DNA of 64,000 nt from the NCBI GenBank assembly GCA_012295275.1, contig CM022676.1:17057771-17121770 (forward strand), read 5' to 3'. Source of the DNA: Chrysomallon squamiferum. Taxonomy: Eukaryota > Mollusca > Gastropoda > Neomphalida > Peltospiridae. Below are positions 37,447 through 48,890 of this stretch, piece by piece. Position 1 is the stretch's first letter; each line of letters starts with the position of its first letter. The notes below the pieces were generated by a model. It was not told the origin of the DNA, did no database searches, and saw only the letters and a program-made list of their open reading frames with translations. The position numbers were made by a program, and so were the translations under genes.

Positions 37447-38760
37447 ATAGCAACTTGTTTTTTTAAATTTTTCATAATTAAATTTGGGATACAAAAACAT
37501 TACAAACACATTTAATTTACTGTCTTTGTTTTTTCTTTTTCATGTTTTCTTCTTGAATTCCTTTCAGTTCACATTCAGTATGCGGAAAGGAACAATATCC
37601 AGCGCTAAATGTGTTTTGAGTTCTGGTAAAACAATTCTCCACATTTATCCATCATTTCAATGCAAAACTGCTCATCAGTAAATATTTATCTTTGTGTCAA
37701 GAATTTACCTTCAGTAGGCACAGTATTCCACATTGGTAAGAAATAACTGGTACTGAACTTTGTAAGAGAGATACCTTTTTAAACAGACTTGCTCATCTAT
37801 CATTTCATTGTTGTTTGATTATAACTTTGTGTAAGTTTTGTAATTCAGTGCTTCTTCCTTACTAACAGATTTCAATGAACACATTCTGACAATAATTAAC
37901 TTTTCCTTACTGACAGATGTTAAAGTGTCATCAAAGAATTCTGAAAGTACTTTGGGATACTTTTTGTCCAGAGTTTTAGGTTGATAGTTGCTTGCTTATC
38001 CTGCAACAACTGAAACGTTGACTGGTTTTGTCCTTGTGTGGCTCAATGCAGAAAGCAGCTTGGACAGGTTGTAAAGTTTTCTCTGCTTCAGGCCTGAGTT
38101 GATATACAAGTACTGATCTAACTGTTCTTCCTTCATCTTTGCTGAGTTAAGTCAACATCGTGCATAGTCTTATAGTACAACTTCATACTGCTAATAGAAA
38201 GATCCAGTGTGACTTTTCTTGTTTATTTCTTGCTGTTTCCTATATTTACTGAAGGGTCGTCTATAATTAAATTATAAGAAAACATGAAACTCTCACTCAC
38301 TTTTTTGTGTATGTACATAACTATATATCCATCACACATATACACATGAATGCACTCTGTCTTGCACACACACAAACATACTTACATATGTAAATTATAT
38401 TCATAATCTTCAATAACCAGATAGACAGATAGGTATCTCAAAATAGGCACGATTAGAGTGGTGAAATTCTTAGAATAAATATATTTTCATGACATATCAA
38501 AAATCTGAAACATATACCCTGTAAGTGTTACTTCTTAAAAAAACAGTACAGCTGAACTAAAATAATCTGAGAAGAGACAAAAAGAAAAAAAAATTAAAAT
38601 GTGTTCTCACATATAGCATTCTATACTTTCATAATTTGTTTTCTTTAATTACAATAAACCAGTCAGTTGTGAAGATTTGAACTCACAGTAGCCAGGATGT
38701 GAGGTCCATCAACTGTTTTACCATCATCTCCAGGTCACTAGCTGTAAAATAGCAATGATA
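37447..38760. repeat. Duplicated block, copy 2 (partner 31598-32880)
   Basis: Colinear with 31598-32880 in the same orientation, including the flanking CA/TA-rich stretch and the convertase pseudo-exon. Moderately diverged, with small indels. Confidence 0.75.
38687..38741 (-). pseudogene. Second copy of the PCSK7-like exon, two stops
   Basis: 55 nt with the same acceptor and donor as 32806-32860. It shares the TGA and has a second stop where the preceding Trp codon has become TAG. The other two convertase exons are not duplicated. Confidence 0.75.
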
Positions 38761-38763
38761 ATA

Positions 38764-38807
38764 AATATAGTAATAATAATAATAATAACAATAATAATTA
38801 TAATAAC

Positions 38808-38897
<90 letters not shown>
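38764..38897. repeat. AAT microsatellite
   Basis: About 130 bases of AAT triplets with AAC interruptions at the start. Confidence 0.95.
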
Positions 38898-38898
<1 letters not shown>

Positions 38899-38921
38899 CG
38901 ATACACTAAACTCTTCACATA

Positions 38922-39249
38922 CCGGACCAATTATCCGGCGTCGTGAAATCCCGAAAGACCAGAAAACCGGAACTTTTCCCGACGTAACTTTCATAGTTTC
39001 ATTTTTCTCACCATACCGGAACTACTCCTTCAAGCCGCATGGTGTTCATTCACTCGCCGCGTTGTTTACGTGTCGAGTCACCACAGTTGTGTATCGTCAA
39101 TTTTCTTTATTTTATTATTTTTTCTTTTTTAAATTATAAAATGTTTATGCCTAAATACTTACGAAATTAGATGCCTTGGCACGAGAAAACCGGAAAATCT
39201 AGAAATTCGGAACGCCTCAGGCCCCAAGGAGTCCCGATAATTGGTCCGG
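38922..39249. mobile_element. MITE with TA target duplication
   Basis: Ends are inverted: CCGGACCAATTATCCGG at the left and CCGATAATTGGTCCGG at the right, each flanked by TA. No transposase is encoded. A 328-bp TA-flanked non-autonomous element of the Tc1/mariner superfamily (for example pogo-like) is the best fit. Confidence 0.75.
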
Positions 39250-39570
39250 TACCTGTATTTAGGTGATAGTATTAGAACTACTGCTACTACTACTACTACT
39301 ATAATAATAATTATTATTATAATGACGATAGCATTATGAGTATTTTTATTTATTTATTATTAATGTTGTTCGTGTTGTTATCATAAAATATTCTTCGATA
39401 TTTACCATAAACCAGTGTGTTATGTAGAAAGAAAAAAAAATCTTTAAAGAGAATTCACACAAAAATATAGAGTCTTGACCAAATAGTTTACAAGTTCAAT
39501 ATGTCTGATCTGATTTAAGCAAAGTAATAATAGTACGGCATATATTATATTTCAATAAATACAAAATACC
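39250..39570. other. Noncoding
   Basis: ACT/AAT triplet stretch near 39280-39320, otherwise no feature. Confidence 0.4.
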
Positions 39571-39790
39571 TTCAAGTTTCAAAATGTCCGTCTTCGTAAG
39601 AAAGTACGTCCTTGCTTGGTGACTGTTTTCCTGGAACTGACAACGTCCTGTTTGACAGGTCACTGAAATATGTTTTGTGTATTGCTGTTTACAATGTCGT
39701 CTGCTCATAAACACGTGACTGAAATCAGATGTGGAGGTCACGTCACCTTTAGCGGTAAATGTGCACTTTTCCACAACTTGTCACCGAACT
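39571..39790 (-). pseudogene. Possible Ig-like receptor exon relic
   Basis: On the minus strand a frame includes EKCTFTAKGDV, CQTGRCQFQENS and TKTDILKLEG, then a GTATTT donor in phase 1, as used throughout the Ig-receptor family here. An acceptor (tttttgctatag) is present but the frame after it meets a TGA. Similarity to the third Ig exon end (TDETDILTSG) is suggestive only. Confidence 0.3.
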
Positions 39791-39849
39791 CTATAGCAAA
39801 AATATTCTGCATTTTTTGTTTTCTTATTTATTTCATGAAAACTCTTTAC

Positions 39850-41360
39850 TAATAGCTAGCATTAAGATATTTTAAATCGAAAATTGCGGTTTAGAGATAT
39901 TATTATTTTTTTTTTATTATTTCAAAATGCAATGCATGAAAGCCACTAGCAAAACAGATAAAGCAATTTTGCTTTACTGATCCCAAAACCAATATCAGCG
40001 AAACTAGAATATCAACATTTTCTCAAAAGAGAGGCAATGTCTTCGTTCGAATTTATATATTAAATCCACGATATGTTTAATGCATTACAACATAACTTAA
40101 TATTTTGTGCTCGTAAACCACCATTTTCATAATCATCAAACATTCTTCTTCTTTCTTTTTTTCTGATTATTTCTGAAATTATTAAAGAAATGGGTTTCTA
40201 ATATTTTAAAGAAATAATTTGTTGGATTTGGCAGTGATGAAGACATATAAACAACTTTCGATAAAATTAAACTTTCGATTATAGTAATTTTTCATAAAGG
40301 TAAGAAACAACGACTGAAGCAACCTTTGAACCTTATTGAAATTTTGCATTAAAGTTTAGCTGTTGTATCTGATCCGTGGAAAACCGTACCGCAAGTGTTG
40401 TAAATTGTGTAGCACATTTTAATGTATGTTTCTAACATATTTTGTCTGTGATCATTTTGGTATTTCACTAATTTTATTACATCTGTTATATCTTTATCAA
40501 ATTTAAGAACATATATGTCTGTAAAATAGTTTAATGTCTCTACATATGCTCATGGAGTTTTATTTCACGAACCTAAGTGCAATGTTCAAACCAAGATTCC
40601 AAGAATCTCAAAACATAAAATGAAAACACAGTGATCCCCTTGTCTACAGCCTCTGTACATTTGACGCGATTAGTAATCTTACCATTTATGGTTAAACACG
40701 ATTCATGTTTATGCTCCAAAGTTTTCGTTTCTTTCTTTACTTTTTTTCTAATTCCACGATATTATATAACTTTCGTTTTAGTTTTTAATCAAAATCCACA
40801 ATAAATTAAGAATAAATCCGAAACATCAAAGGGAAATAACTTAAGCTTTGTATTCATGGAAGTGGTAAAGGAATTATCTCTCACTGTATCAGTAAACACT
40901 TTTCTTGTCTGCTCTATGAAAATAGTTAAACACGATGTATTTGTTACTCACCATTTACTATGAACAGTCATAATTAAACAACATAATTAAACAACAACAA
41001 CGACAACAACATAATAATAATAATAATAATCCTGATTTATTAAAAAAATACTCTGTAAGGCCGAGTTCTATAATAATAAACTGATGGAGTAGAATAAACT
41101 ATATGTAGTATACACCAATATGCAATACTGCTCTTGCACTTTATACTTATAAAAGGTTGGTTTAGAAAAAAAAATAATAACAAACTAAGATGGATACTGT
41201 TAAAAACAAGGCGGAGATCTCGATACTCCACTTTTAAATGTAGCCTCGTAATTGCATGCACGTTTCTTTGTTCGTATGTCTATGCTTGTGTTTTTATATG
41301 TATAATTTAGCACTGACTATTCTTATGTACGTCTAATTAGCCTGTAGACAATATTCAGGG
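39850..41360. other. Stretch without recognised gene
   Basis: AT-rich with no array, repeat ends or coding exon recognised. Confidence 0.4.
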
Positions 41361-41545
41361 AGGCGCTAGTACAGGCTAGACCAACCTCCTCAGATGCCGC
41401 TGTCGAGACTCGAACGTATGGCTTTCCGAAGGGAGACAACCCTATCGTTAAGCCATCAAGCCAAGCTTGAAAAGGTTGCTCAGTAACCGAGGGTAATCAT
41501 CGCATCACACGAAGGACATTGTTTTTTGCTTGTCGAAATTTTCGT
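41361..41545 (-). mobile_element. tRNA-derived SINE-like repeat
   Basis: On the minus strand TTGATGGCTTAACGATAGGG resembles a Pol III A box and ACGTTCGAGTCTCGAC a B box. The segment 41476-41518 is shared with the SINE in the Ig receptor A insertion (14011-14053). Confidence 0.55.
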
Positions 41546-41639
41546 GTGCATCTGATTTTGTTCTCAAAACCTGCCAATGGCAAGTATGTGTCGTCTGCTA
41601 ATTTGTGTGTACGAGTGTGTTTGTGTGTGAGTGGGTTTT

Positions 41640-41800
41640 ATTTATGTATGTATTTATGCATGAATATATATTTATGTATGTATGTCTGTATGTCTGTCTG
41701 TCTGTCTGTATGTATGGATGTATGTATGTATTTATGTATGTATGTATGCATGTATGTATGTATTTATGTATGTATGTATGCATGTATGTATGCATGCGTC
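41640..41800. repeat. TATG/TCTG tetranucleotide array
   Basis: Imperfect GTAT and GTCT units with GCAT variants. Confidence 0.9.
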
Positions 41801-42060
41801 TCTGTCTACGTATATTTGTCAGTGTGCTCGAGGATTTATTCATTGAAAAGTCAGAAGTATCTCAGATCTAAATAATAAGTTTCCGCATGACATTTACACA
41901 ATTAATATTTCTTCTATTTTGTTTCAGTTTTGAAGCATTTTTCTTTAAATTTTGAATCGTCAGGTGTTCTTGAAGAAATCTAGACTATAAAGAGAAGAAC
42001 TCTTTGTCCATATAATTTGTGTTTTTCATTTAAATATAAATCAAAACCGGGATAACAGAT

Positions 42061-42335
42061 CTAGAAGCGATATGGTTGTAATAGCAGTAGTCATAGTGGT
42101 AGTACTAGTACGATAGGTAATAGTAGTAGTAGCAGTAGCTGCAGCACTAGTAACAGTGGTAGTAGTACTGGAAAGACTAGGGCTAGTAATAACAGTAATA
42201 GTAGTAGTAGTAGTAGATGTAGTAGTTGTGGTATTACTAGTAATAGTAGTGATGGTAGTATTAGGAGTAGTTCCAGTTGTAGTAGAAGTAGTAATAGTAG
42301 TAATAACAGTGGTAGTAGGAGTAGTAGTAGTCCAT
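42061..42335. repeat. TAG-rich satellite-like tract, left of the viral relic
   Basis: Imperfect AGTAGT/AAT triplets. Near 42165-42200 the motif GTAGTACTGG and GGGCTAGTAATAA recalls the array at 44464-45582. Confidence 0.7.
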
Positions 42336-42342
42336 GCATTAA

Positions 42343-43690
42343 ATTGAACGGCTTACCTCAAGATGTGAGTAAAATCCCAGTTTTGGCTACTAAAGATTTC
42401 ATCAGTCGACTGAAGCTGTTTTTGGTATCTGCACATCCAAAGAATGCACCTGTTGTATTTGAAATTGGACCGAGGAAAACCCTGCTGGTAAAGTCATCAG
42501 CCTGAAGAAAAGTTAAACGACTGTCCATCAAACAATCGTCATATGCACATCGTATGCAATAAGACCGGTAACGAAGCATCTGTCGGAAACGACCAGCAGT
42601 ATCGTGGTGTGAAGAAGTTTGTTGAGAAAGTTGGTCTCAGCGTTACCTCTGCCAAAGTTTGTTCGATTCCTCGTCTCCTTTGTTATCTACAACGAAACGA
42701 TCAGTACACCGTTATAGGATCTTACGATTTAGCTCTTCCGGTTGAATATCGTGCAGCTTTGTCTAAAGCACCTGTGATGACGCTAGAACAAACTCTACGA
42801 AATATACTGCCACCAGAAGAACGACCGATAGATTCAGAAGAAAAAGACGAATGGAGTAAATTGAGGAAGAACGTTCAGTCTGATCGACTAAAACCTGAGA
42901 CAACTGCATCGGATATTCTTGCCCAGTACATCACGTTGAAAGTAGAGCATGAAGCGATTCAACAACAACACCGAGAAAAAAAACCAGAACCTTTGTCAGA
43001 GGATGAAATTATTGTAGACTCACCAAGGAAAATCCTTTGGACGAAAATCGACAGCTCGATATGCACAAAAAGTGATCAACGCTATCACCAGAGAAGAGAA
43101 GACAAAAGTCGTGTAAGCTGCCGAACGAGAGGAAGCTAAAACATTAAAAGTAAGTTCTGAAGGCACGAAAATGACAGAAATAGCTAGTAGATTATTAGTT
43201 GTTAGTGTGGTAAAACCAGAGAACAATTAATTACTTGGGTTAGAAATTACAAACAAGAAGCAAATGGAATTTGTACAATACCTGGAGAAAATCAACCATT
43301 GGTGGATTCACTTTTATCATGAGTGAGATTTCATTTTAGAGAGTTTTGAAGTCACAACTTCAAAATTGTGAATTCTAAAGTAGATCCGAAAGTGTCCATT
43401 ATTGACTATTTGAGAACATAGGAACCTCCAAATGATTTAGATTTGGCTGAACCTGAAGAAAGCATGATGGATTTTTTATATTGGTGTTGTCATGCTCAAA
43501 TTGTTGCACGAAAAATAGTATCCATTCTTCGAAAACGTGATACTGACCGTTACTGTGTCTGCTTGATTGGAGAATCCACAACAGGTAAATCGTATTGGAT
43601 GATTGAACCATTCACGATTTTACAATCATCTGTAGTTGGACGTGCACGTAAAGACGCTGATTTGGTTTCGAGTCCAAATATTTCCAGTAC
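42343..43690 (+). pseudogene. Endogenous parvovirus-like rep/NS1 relic
   Basis: A degraded single-gene viral insert. The piece at 42343-42502 is open until a stop. A frame change follows, and the segment at about 42518-43139 carries HMHIV, the His-hydrophobic-His motif of HUH replication endonucleases. A further frame, 43443-43690, has a P-loop GESTTGKS as in the superfamily 3 helicase of parvovirus NS1. Between 43140 and 43440 there are several stops. Capsid genes and terminal hairpins were not seen. A densovirus-like parvovirus is the best guess; another HUH/SF3 virus is possible. It is broken by stops and frame changes and lies inside TAG-rich repeats. Confidence 0.6.
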
Positions 43691-44490
43691 TACTATTATT
43701 ACTAACTCTACTACTGTTGACATTTACCTAACTTACCTTGATATCCACCTGAACTTACCTTAATTACCGACATCATCTGAAATGAGAAATCAAATGCAAA
43801 CTGTCAGAGCATACGAGGATTCGAACCCCAAGCAGCGAGCGTACCGAGCGTGAACGCTAATCACGACACCATGAGATCTCGGACGAGAAGCATGTGAAAA
43901 TAACTTCTAGTCAATCCTGCGATCGATGTTGTGCAGTCGATTTTGGGTTATCTCCAAAGATGGCGATTATCTGCAGAAGCCGTCATTTTCATTTTATTTG
44001 ATCTCACTATTTTAAATATAAATCAACACACTCGTTAATATTTAGCATAAAAAATAAAATATTTAATAAAATAAACATTTATATAAAATTAAAAAAATTG
44101 CATTAATAGTTTCTTAAAAAAAAATGATGTCATTATTCCCGGACGTTATATAACTCTTATAGTATTGCAGGATATTATGCAAATTCAGAAAATGGCGGCT
44201 TCTACAAATAATCGCCATGTTGGGAGGTAACTCCAAATCGATTGCACAACATCGATCGCAGGACTGACTAGAAGTTATTTTCGTATGGTGGTCGTCCGAG
44301 ATCGGATGGTGTCGTGGTTAGAGTTCACGCTCGCTACGCTCGCTGCTTGGAGTTCAAATCCTTGCTCCGCTCGGATAATTTACCTATCCTTTCTCGTTTC
44401 AGGTGATGTCGGTCATCAGGTAATTAAGGTAAATAAAGGGGAACACAAAGACAAGTTAGATAAACGTAATAATAGTAGTACTGGAAATAG
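43680..44490. mobile_element. Large fold-back element with tRNA-like arms
   Basis: Left arm about 43680-43993 and right arm about 44192-44490 are inverted copies at high identity, including CTAGAAGTTATTTTC, ACAACATCGATCGCAGGA and GGTGTCGTGRTTAG. Read outward, each arm has an A-box-like GGTGTCGTGGTTAG and a B box, GGTTCGAATCC in the left arm and AGTTCAAATCC in the right. The arm tips extend into inverted copies of the flanking TAG satellite. The AT-rich loop (43994-44191) shows no gene. Confidence 0.7.
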
Positions 44491-45582
44491 AAGGGCTAGT
44501 ACTAGTAGTACTGCTGGAAATAGAAGGGCTAATAATAGTAGTAGTAGTACTGGAAATAGTAATAGTAGTGCTGGAAATAGTTCGGCTAATAATAGTAGTG
44601 CTGGAAATACAAGGGCTATTAATAATAATAGTAGTAGTACTGGAAATAAAAGAGTTAGTAAAAATAGTAGTAGTACCGGAAATAGAAGGGCTAATAATAG
44701 TAGTAGTATTACTGGAAATAGTAATAGTAGTGCTGGAAATAGTTCGGCTAGTAATAGTAGTACTGGAAATAGTAGGGCCAATAATAATACTAGTTCTGGA
44801 AATAGAACGGCTAGTAATAATAGTAGTAGTACTAGAAATAGAAGTGCTAATAATAGTAGTAGTGCTGGAAATAAAAGGATTAGTAATAATAGTAGTACTG
44901 GAAATAGTTCGGCTAATAATAGTAGTGCTGGAAATAGAAGGGCTAATAATAGTAGTAGTGCTGGAAATAGTAATAGTAGTACCGGAAATAGTTCGTCTAA
45001 TAATAGTAGTACTGGAAATATTAGGGCTAATAATAGTAGTAGTGCTGGAAATAGAAGGGCTAAATTATAACAGTAGTAGTCCTGGAAATAGTTCGGCTAA
45101 TAATAATAAAAATAGTAATAGTAGTTCTGGAAATAGAAGGGTTAGTAAAATAGTAGTAGTGCTGGAAATAGAAGGGCTAGTAATAATAGTAGTTCTACTG
45201 GAAATAGTAATAGTAGTGCTGGAAATAATAATAATAATAGTAGTAGTGCTGGAAATAGTAGGGCTAATAATAATAATAGTAGTACTGGAAATAGTAATAG
45301 TAGTTCTACTAGAAATAGTAATAGTAGTGCTGGAAATAATAATAATAATAGTAGTAGTGCTGGAAATAATAGGGCTAATAATAGTAGTACTGGAAATAGT
45401 ATGGCTAGTAATAATAGTAGTGCTGGAAATAGAAAGGTTAGTAATAATAGTAGTGCTGGAAATGATAGGGCAATTTATAGTAGTACTAGTACTGGAAATA
45501 TTTCGGCTAATAATAGTAGTGCTGAAATATGGCTAGCAATAATAGCAAGTAAAGCCTGAAATAGAAGGCTTGGTAATAATAG
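44464..45582. repeat. TAG-rich satellite (AATAGTAGTACTGGAAATAG units)
   Basis: Units of roughly 24-36 bases with the core TAGTACTGGAAATAG and variable GGGCTAATAATAG spacers, continuing to the assembly gap. Long frames here are low-complexity artefacts. Confidence 0.9.
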
Positions 45583-45782
45583 NNNNNNNNNNNNNNNNNN
45601 NNNNNNNNNNNNNNNNNNNNNNNNNNNNNNNNNNNNNNNNNNNNNNNNNNNNNNNNNNNNNNNNNNNNNNNNNNNNNNNNNNNNNNNNNNNNNNNNNNNN
45701 NNNNNNNNNNNNNNNNNNNNNNNNNNNNNNNNNNNNNNNNNNNNNNNNNNNNNNNNNNNNNNNNNNNNNNNNNNNNNNNNNN
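45583..45782. other. Assembly gap, 200 N
   Basis: Exactly 200 N between the satellite and the start of module B. The true length is unknown. Confidence 0.95.
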
Positions 45783-47389
45783 AAATAAATATCTTTAGTG
45801 TCTCTGGTACAAAACACTTAAAAATAGTTGATTCATCGACTATCAAAGTATTCTATTATTACAGATATTACTTAGAATAACACAATTGGTAACAACAATA
45901 CGCAACCATTTATCAACACAACAGCGCAGTGTGAATCAATGTTATCAACATGTCTTAGCAATTATATACTATATACATTTTATTTTTAGTATAATCATAT
46001 CCTTTCTTGCGTCAAAGATATAATGAAAATATATTTTGCTCATACTAAATGAGTAATATGATTATGAGTGGATTACTGATTTTTGCTAAATGATAATTAT
46101 AACTCAGAATGGATGTGAAATATATCTAGAAATTCTTCATCCCAATTATATAGCTGTCAGGTTTTCATTTTTTCATTTTTTTTTTTTTTTTTTTTTTTTT
46201 AAACACAGCCTCACTTGCTTTCTGTCACGGTGATGTTTTACAGGTGCAGGGGTCTCTGATATTCTATCAGTGGCAAAGCTCATGTTACAGCTTGATAGCT
46301 TCTGGCAGAAACAATGGAGGTATCATGTGATTACAGGATTTGTGTTTCAACATTCTTGTTGTAACAATCTGTAAGTCAAGAAATAAGGTTATACATACAG
46401 ACATATACAGATATTTACGCAAATATATGCAGGCACACATAAACAGAAATTTGCAGACACACTCATACACACAAAGCAGCTTATACGTATGACAGTGACT
46501 TAGAATAATCTGTCTTGCTCTAACCTATTGAAACAGTAGATCCTGTTTAAGGTTTGATCCTCGTAAATAACACCCAGTATACCTGAGTGTGTATCCTGTA
46601 TCAGTGACACAAGATTTGTATCTACCCTTCATAACAAACAAACAGACACTTTACAATATATTTAATAGTCAAACACTAAGACCAGTATACTGAAGTATTC
46701 GGAGGTAGGGGGAGAGGGGAATAGCATTTTAAAATTATCTTTAAGTAAATTGTAAATTTAATATTATCTAATATCAGTTCATATTTTATTTTTATTTTAA
46801 TTAACACTCCTACCATTGTATTGAGTCTTTGAGTGTTGTATATACCTTGAACGATAAAACACTATCTAGCGACAGAGAAAGAGATGGAGACAGAAAAAAC
46901 AAATTTTAGTAAAGATTACAGTTTATTCCTCATGCTCAAGAATTATTCTTTGCAGGATTGTGCATAATATTTCTTTTCTACATTTTGAAAAAAAGAAAAA
47001 AAAAGAAGAAAATAACAGATAATATTAACTTTAACCCTATAGTTTATGAAAATGCGTTCATCTGGACCATTTTATCAACATATTTAAATATGTTAAAACA
47101 ACGAGTATCAAAGGATAAAAAAAGAAAAATAACTATGGTCGTATTCTCCTTGATTTCTCTAGATATATTATGTTTTTCATTTCTGGAACACTAGATGAAG
47201 ATAGATGTGCTGGGAATATACTTGTCTTTAGTAGAACATTTTGCCATTTTCTTGATTCTTATTAAATGTCCATAGTCCTAAATGCGAACACGAATACATC
47301 CTGAAAACAAAGTAACCAATACCTGAGAAGGCTCAAAGGAAGTTCCAGGGAAATGATGTAATGAAAAAAGCAAGAATTTTGTTATAACT
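45783..47389. other. Noncoding start of module B
   Basis: Counterpart of 2703-4359. No gene. Poly-T tract at 46164-46200. Confidence 0.5.
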
Positions 47390-48890
47390 TAAAAAAAGCA
47401 ACATCGGAAGTATTTATTAAATGAAATATCACAAAACTTACAAAACTACAAGTCTGCGAACGTTTATTCTGAATTTATAAATGATATAGTCTCAGATATA
47501 AATGTAATATTTAGAAATGCAGCTAAAGATACGTTTGGAAAGAAACCAACCTATATTACAATAAGCATCATTATAATCAGGTCTGGTTTAACAGAGCTTG
47601 CAAAACTGCTAAAAATAGGTCAGGGAAGAGAGACAAAGATATAAACAATATGGTAGAGGTATACTGAAAGCTAACTTGAAGTACAAAGAGAATCAATTCA
47701 AACAAACGCTAAATAGATCAATTAGGGAACATAAACTATCTATTAAATGTAAAATGAAAATGATAAAAAAACGTCAAATCCAATAGAGTACTGGTCAGCT
47801 CTTAACAGCAATAAACATTGACTGTCAGAAGTAGATGTGTGAATTGATTTTTTTTTTTTCAAAACCTTTAATTGTAGCGTTGATGAAAATTGCACACTCA
47901 AAGCCAAGAAAGCACTAATGATATTTTGAACAACCCTTTTTCAGCCGACGAAATATCTACAGCAGTGATCAACCAGCCGGAGAAGACTTTATTACTTATG
48001 AATATATTAATATATACTGTTAATATTATGTTACCTTTACATGTTCTATTGTTTAACGTTATTCTTCGAACATCAACTGTAACATCTAGTTGGTTGATGG
48101 GACGCGTTAAACCAGTATATAAGAATAAAAGTGCCAGAAGAGACCGAGAAATCTATAGACCTGTTACATTATCAATCTCTTTAGGTAAATTATTTGAATC
48201 TGTACTGAATTCTAAATTAAACAAGTACACAGATGTTTTTCGTAAACATTTATCCATAGCGCACCACGTATTGTCTTTATAGTCTCTAATTATTTTAATA
48301 AACAAATGTAAATAAATTAATAATAATAACAACTAAATCAAAAAATAGTAAAATGAAATAAAATAATAAAAATAAGAAAGTATATTTTGCTTTTATAGAT
48401 TATGAGAAGGCTTTTGATATGTTTTCATAGTGTTTGTAGAACTTGACTACGGAATAAGTTAATTAGATCTGGTAAAAATAGGAAACGTTTTAATATTTTA
48501 GTAAATATCCAATAAAATACTAATGCAAGAAATTCAGCGAACGGTTTGTTATCTGATTCTGAAATCGGTGTCAGGCAAGGAGAAAATCTGTAGGTATTTT
48601 TGTTTTCTACATTACTTAGAGGAGTTTCTTATAGACAGTAAGACAAGTGTACCAGAATACATTTTAACAAAGAAAAATGTAATGTTTATTTTAAGCTTTT
48701 ATTCTACTATATGCTGACATTACAATACTATTAGCAAAATCATCCGATGCTTTACAGCATAATCTTAATATTTTTCACAAAACTAAAATAATGACTCTCT
48801 ATAAACGGAGAAAACTTCGTGTTTATATGTGTTAGTTCTATGGAGAAAATGTTCATATCACTGATAACTATAGATGGACATAGACATACA
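47390..48890 (+). mobile_element. Decayed LINE reverse transcriptase, module B
   Basis: Same relic as at 4360-5930. VKPVYKNK and IYRPVTL lie near 48100-48170 and FIDYEKAFD near 48396-48420. The YADI version of motif C is shared with A, so the element was dead before the duplication. Confidence 0.8.

Noticed and set aside
43800-44390. Functional tRNA genes in the fold-back arms
   Set aside because: A and B boxes are present but no complete cloverleaf or anticodon arm can be drawn; tRNA-derived repeat instead.
44285-45536. Long Ser/Asn/Gly-rich and Ile/Val-rich frames (261 and 322 codons)
   Set aside because: They are readings of the TAG-rich satellite in different frames, with no start context or domain; repeat artefact.
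45475-45846. Frames crossing the N gap
   Set aside because: Most of the frame is unknown sequence.
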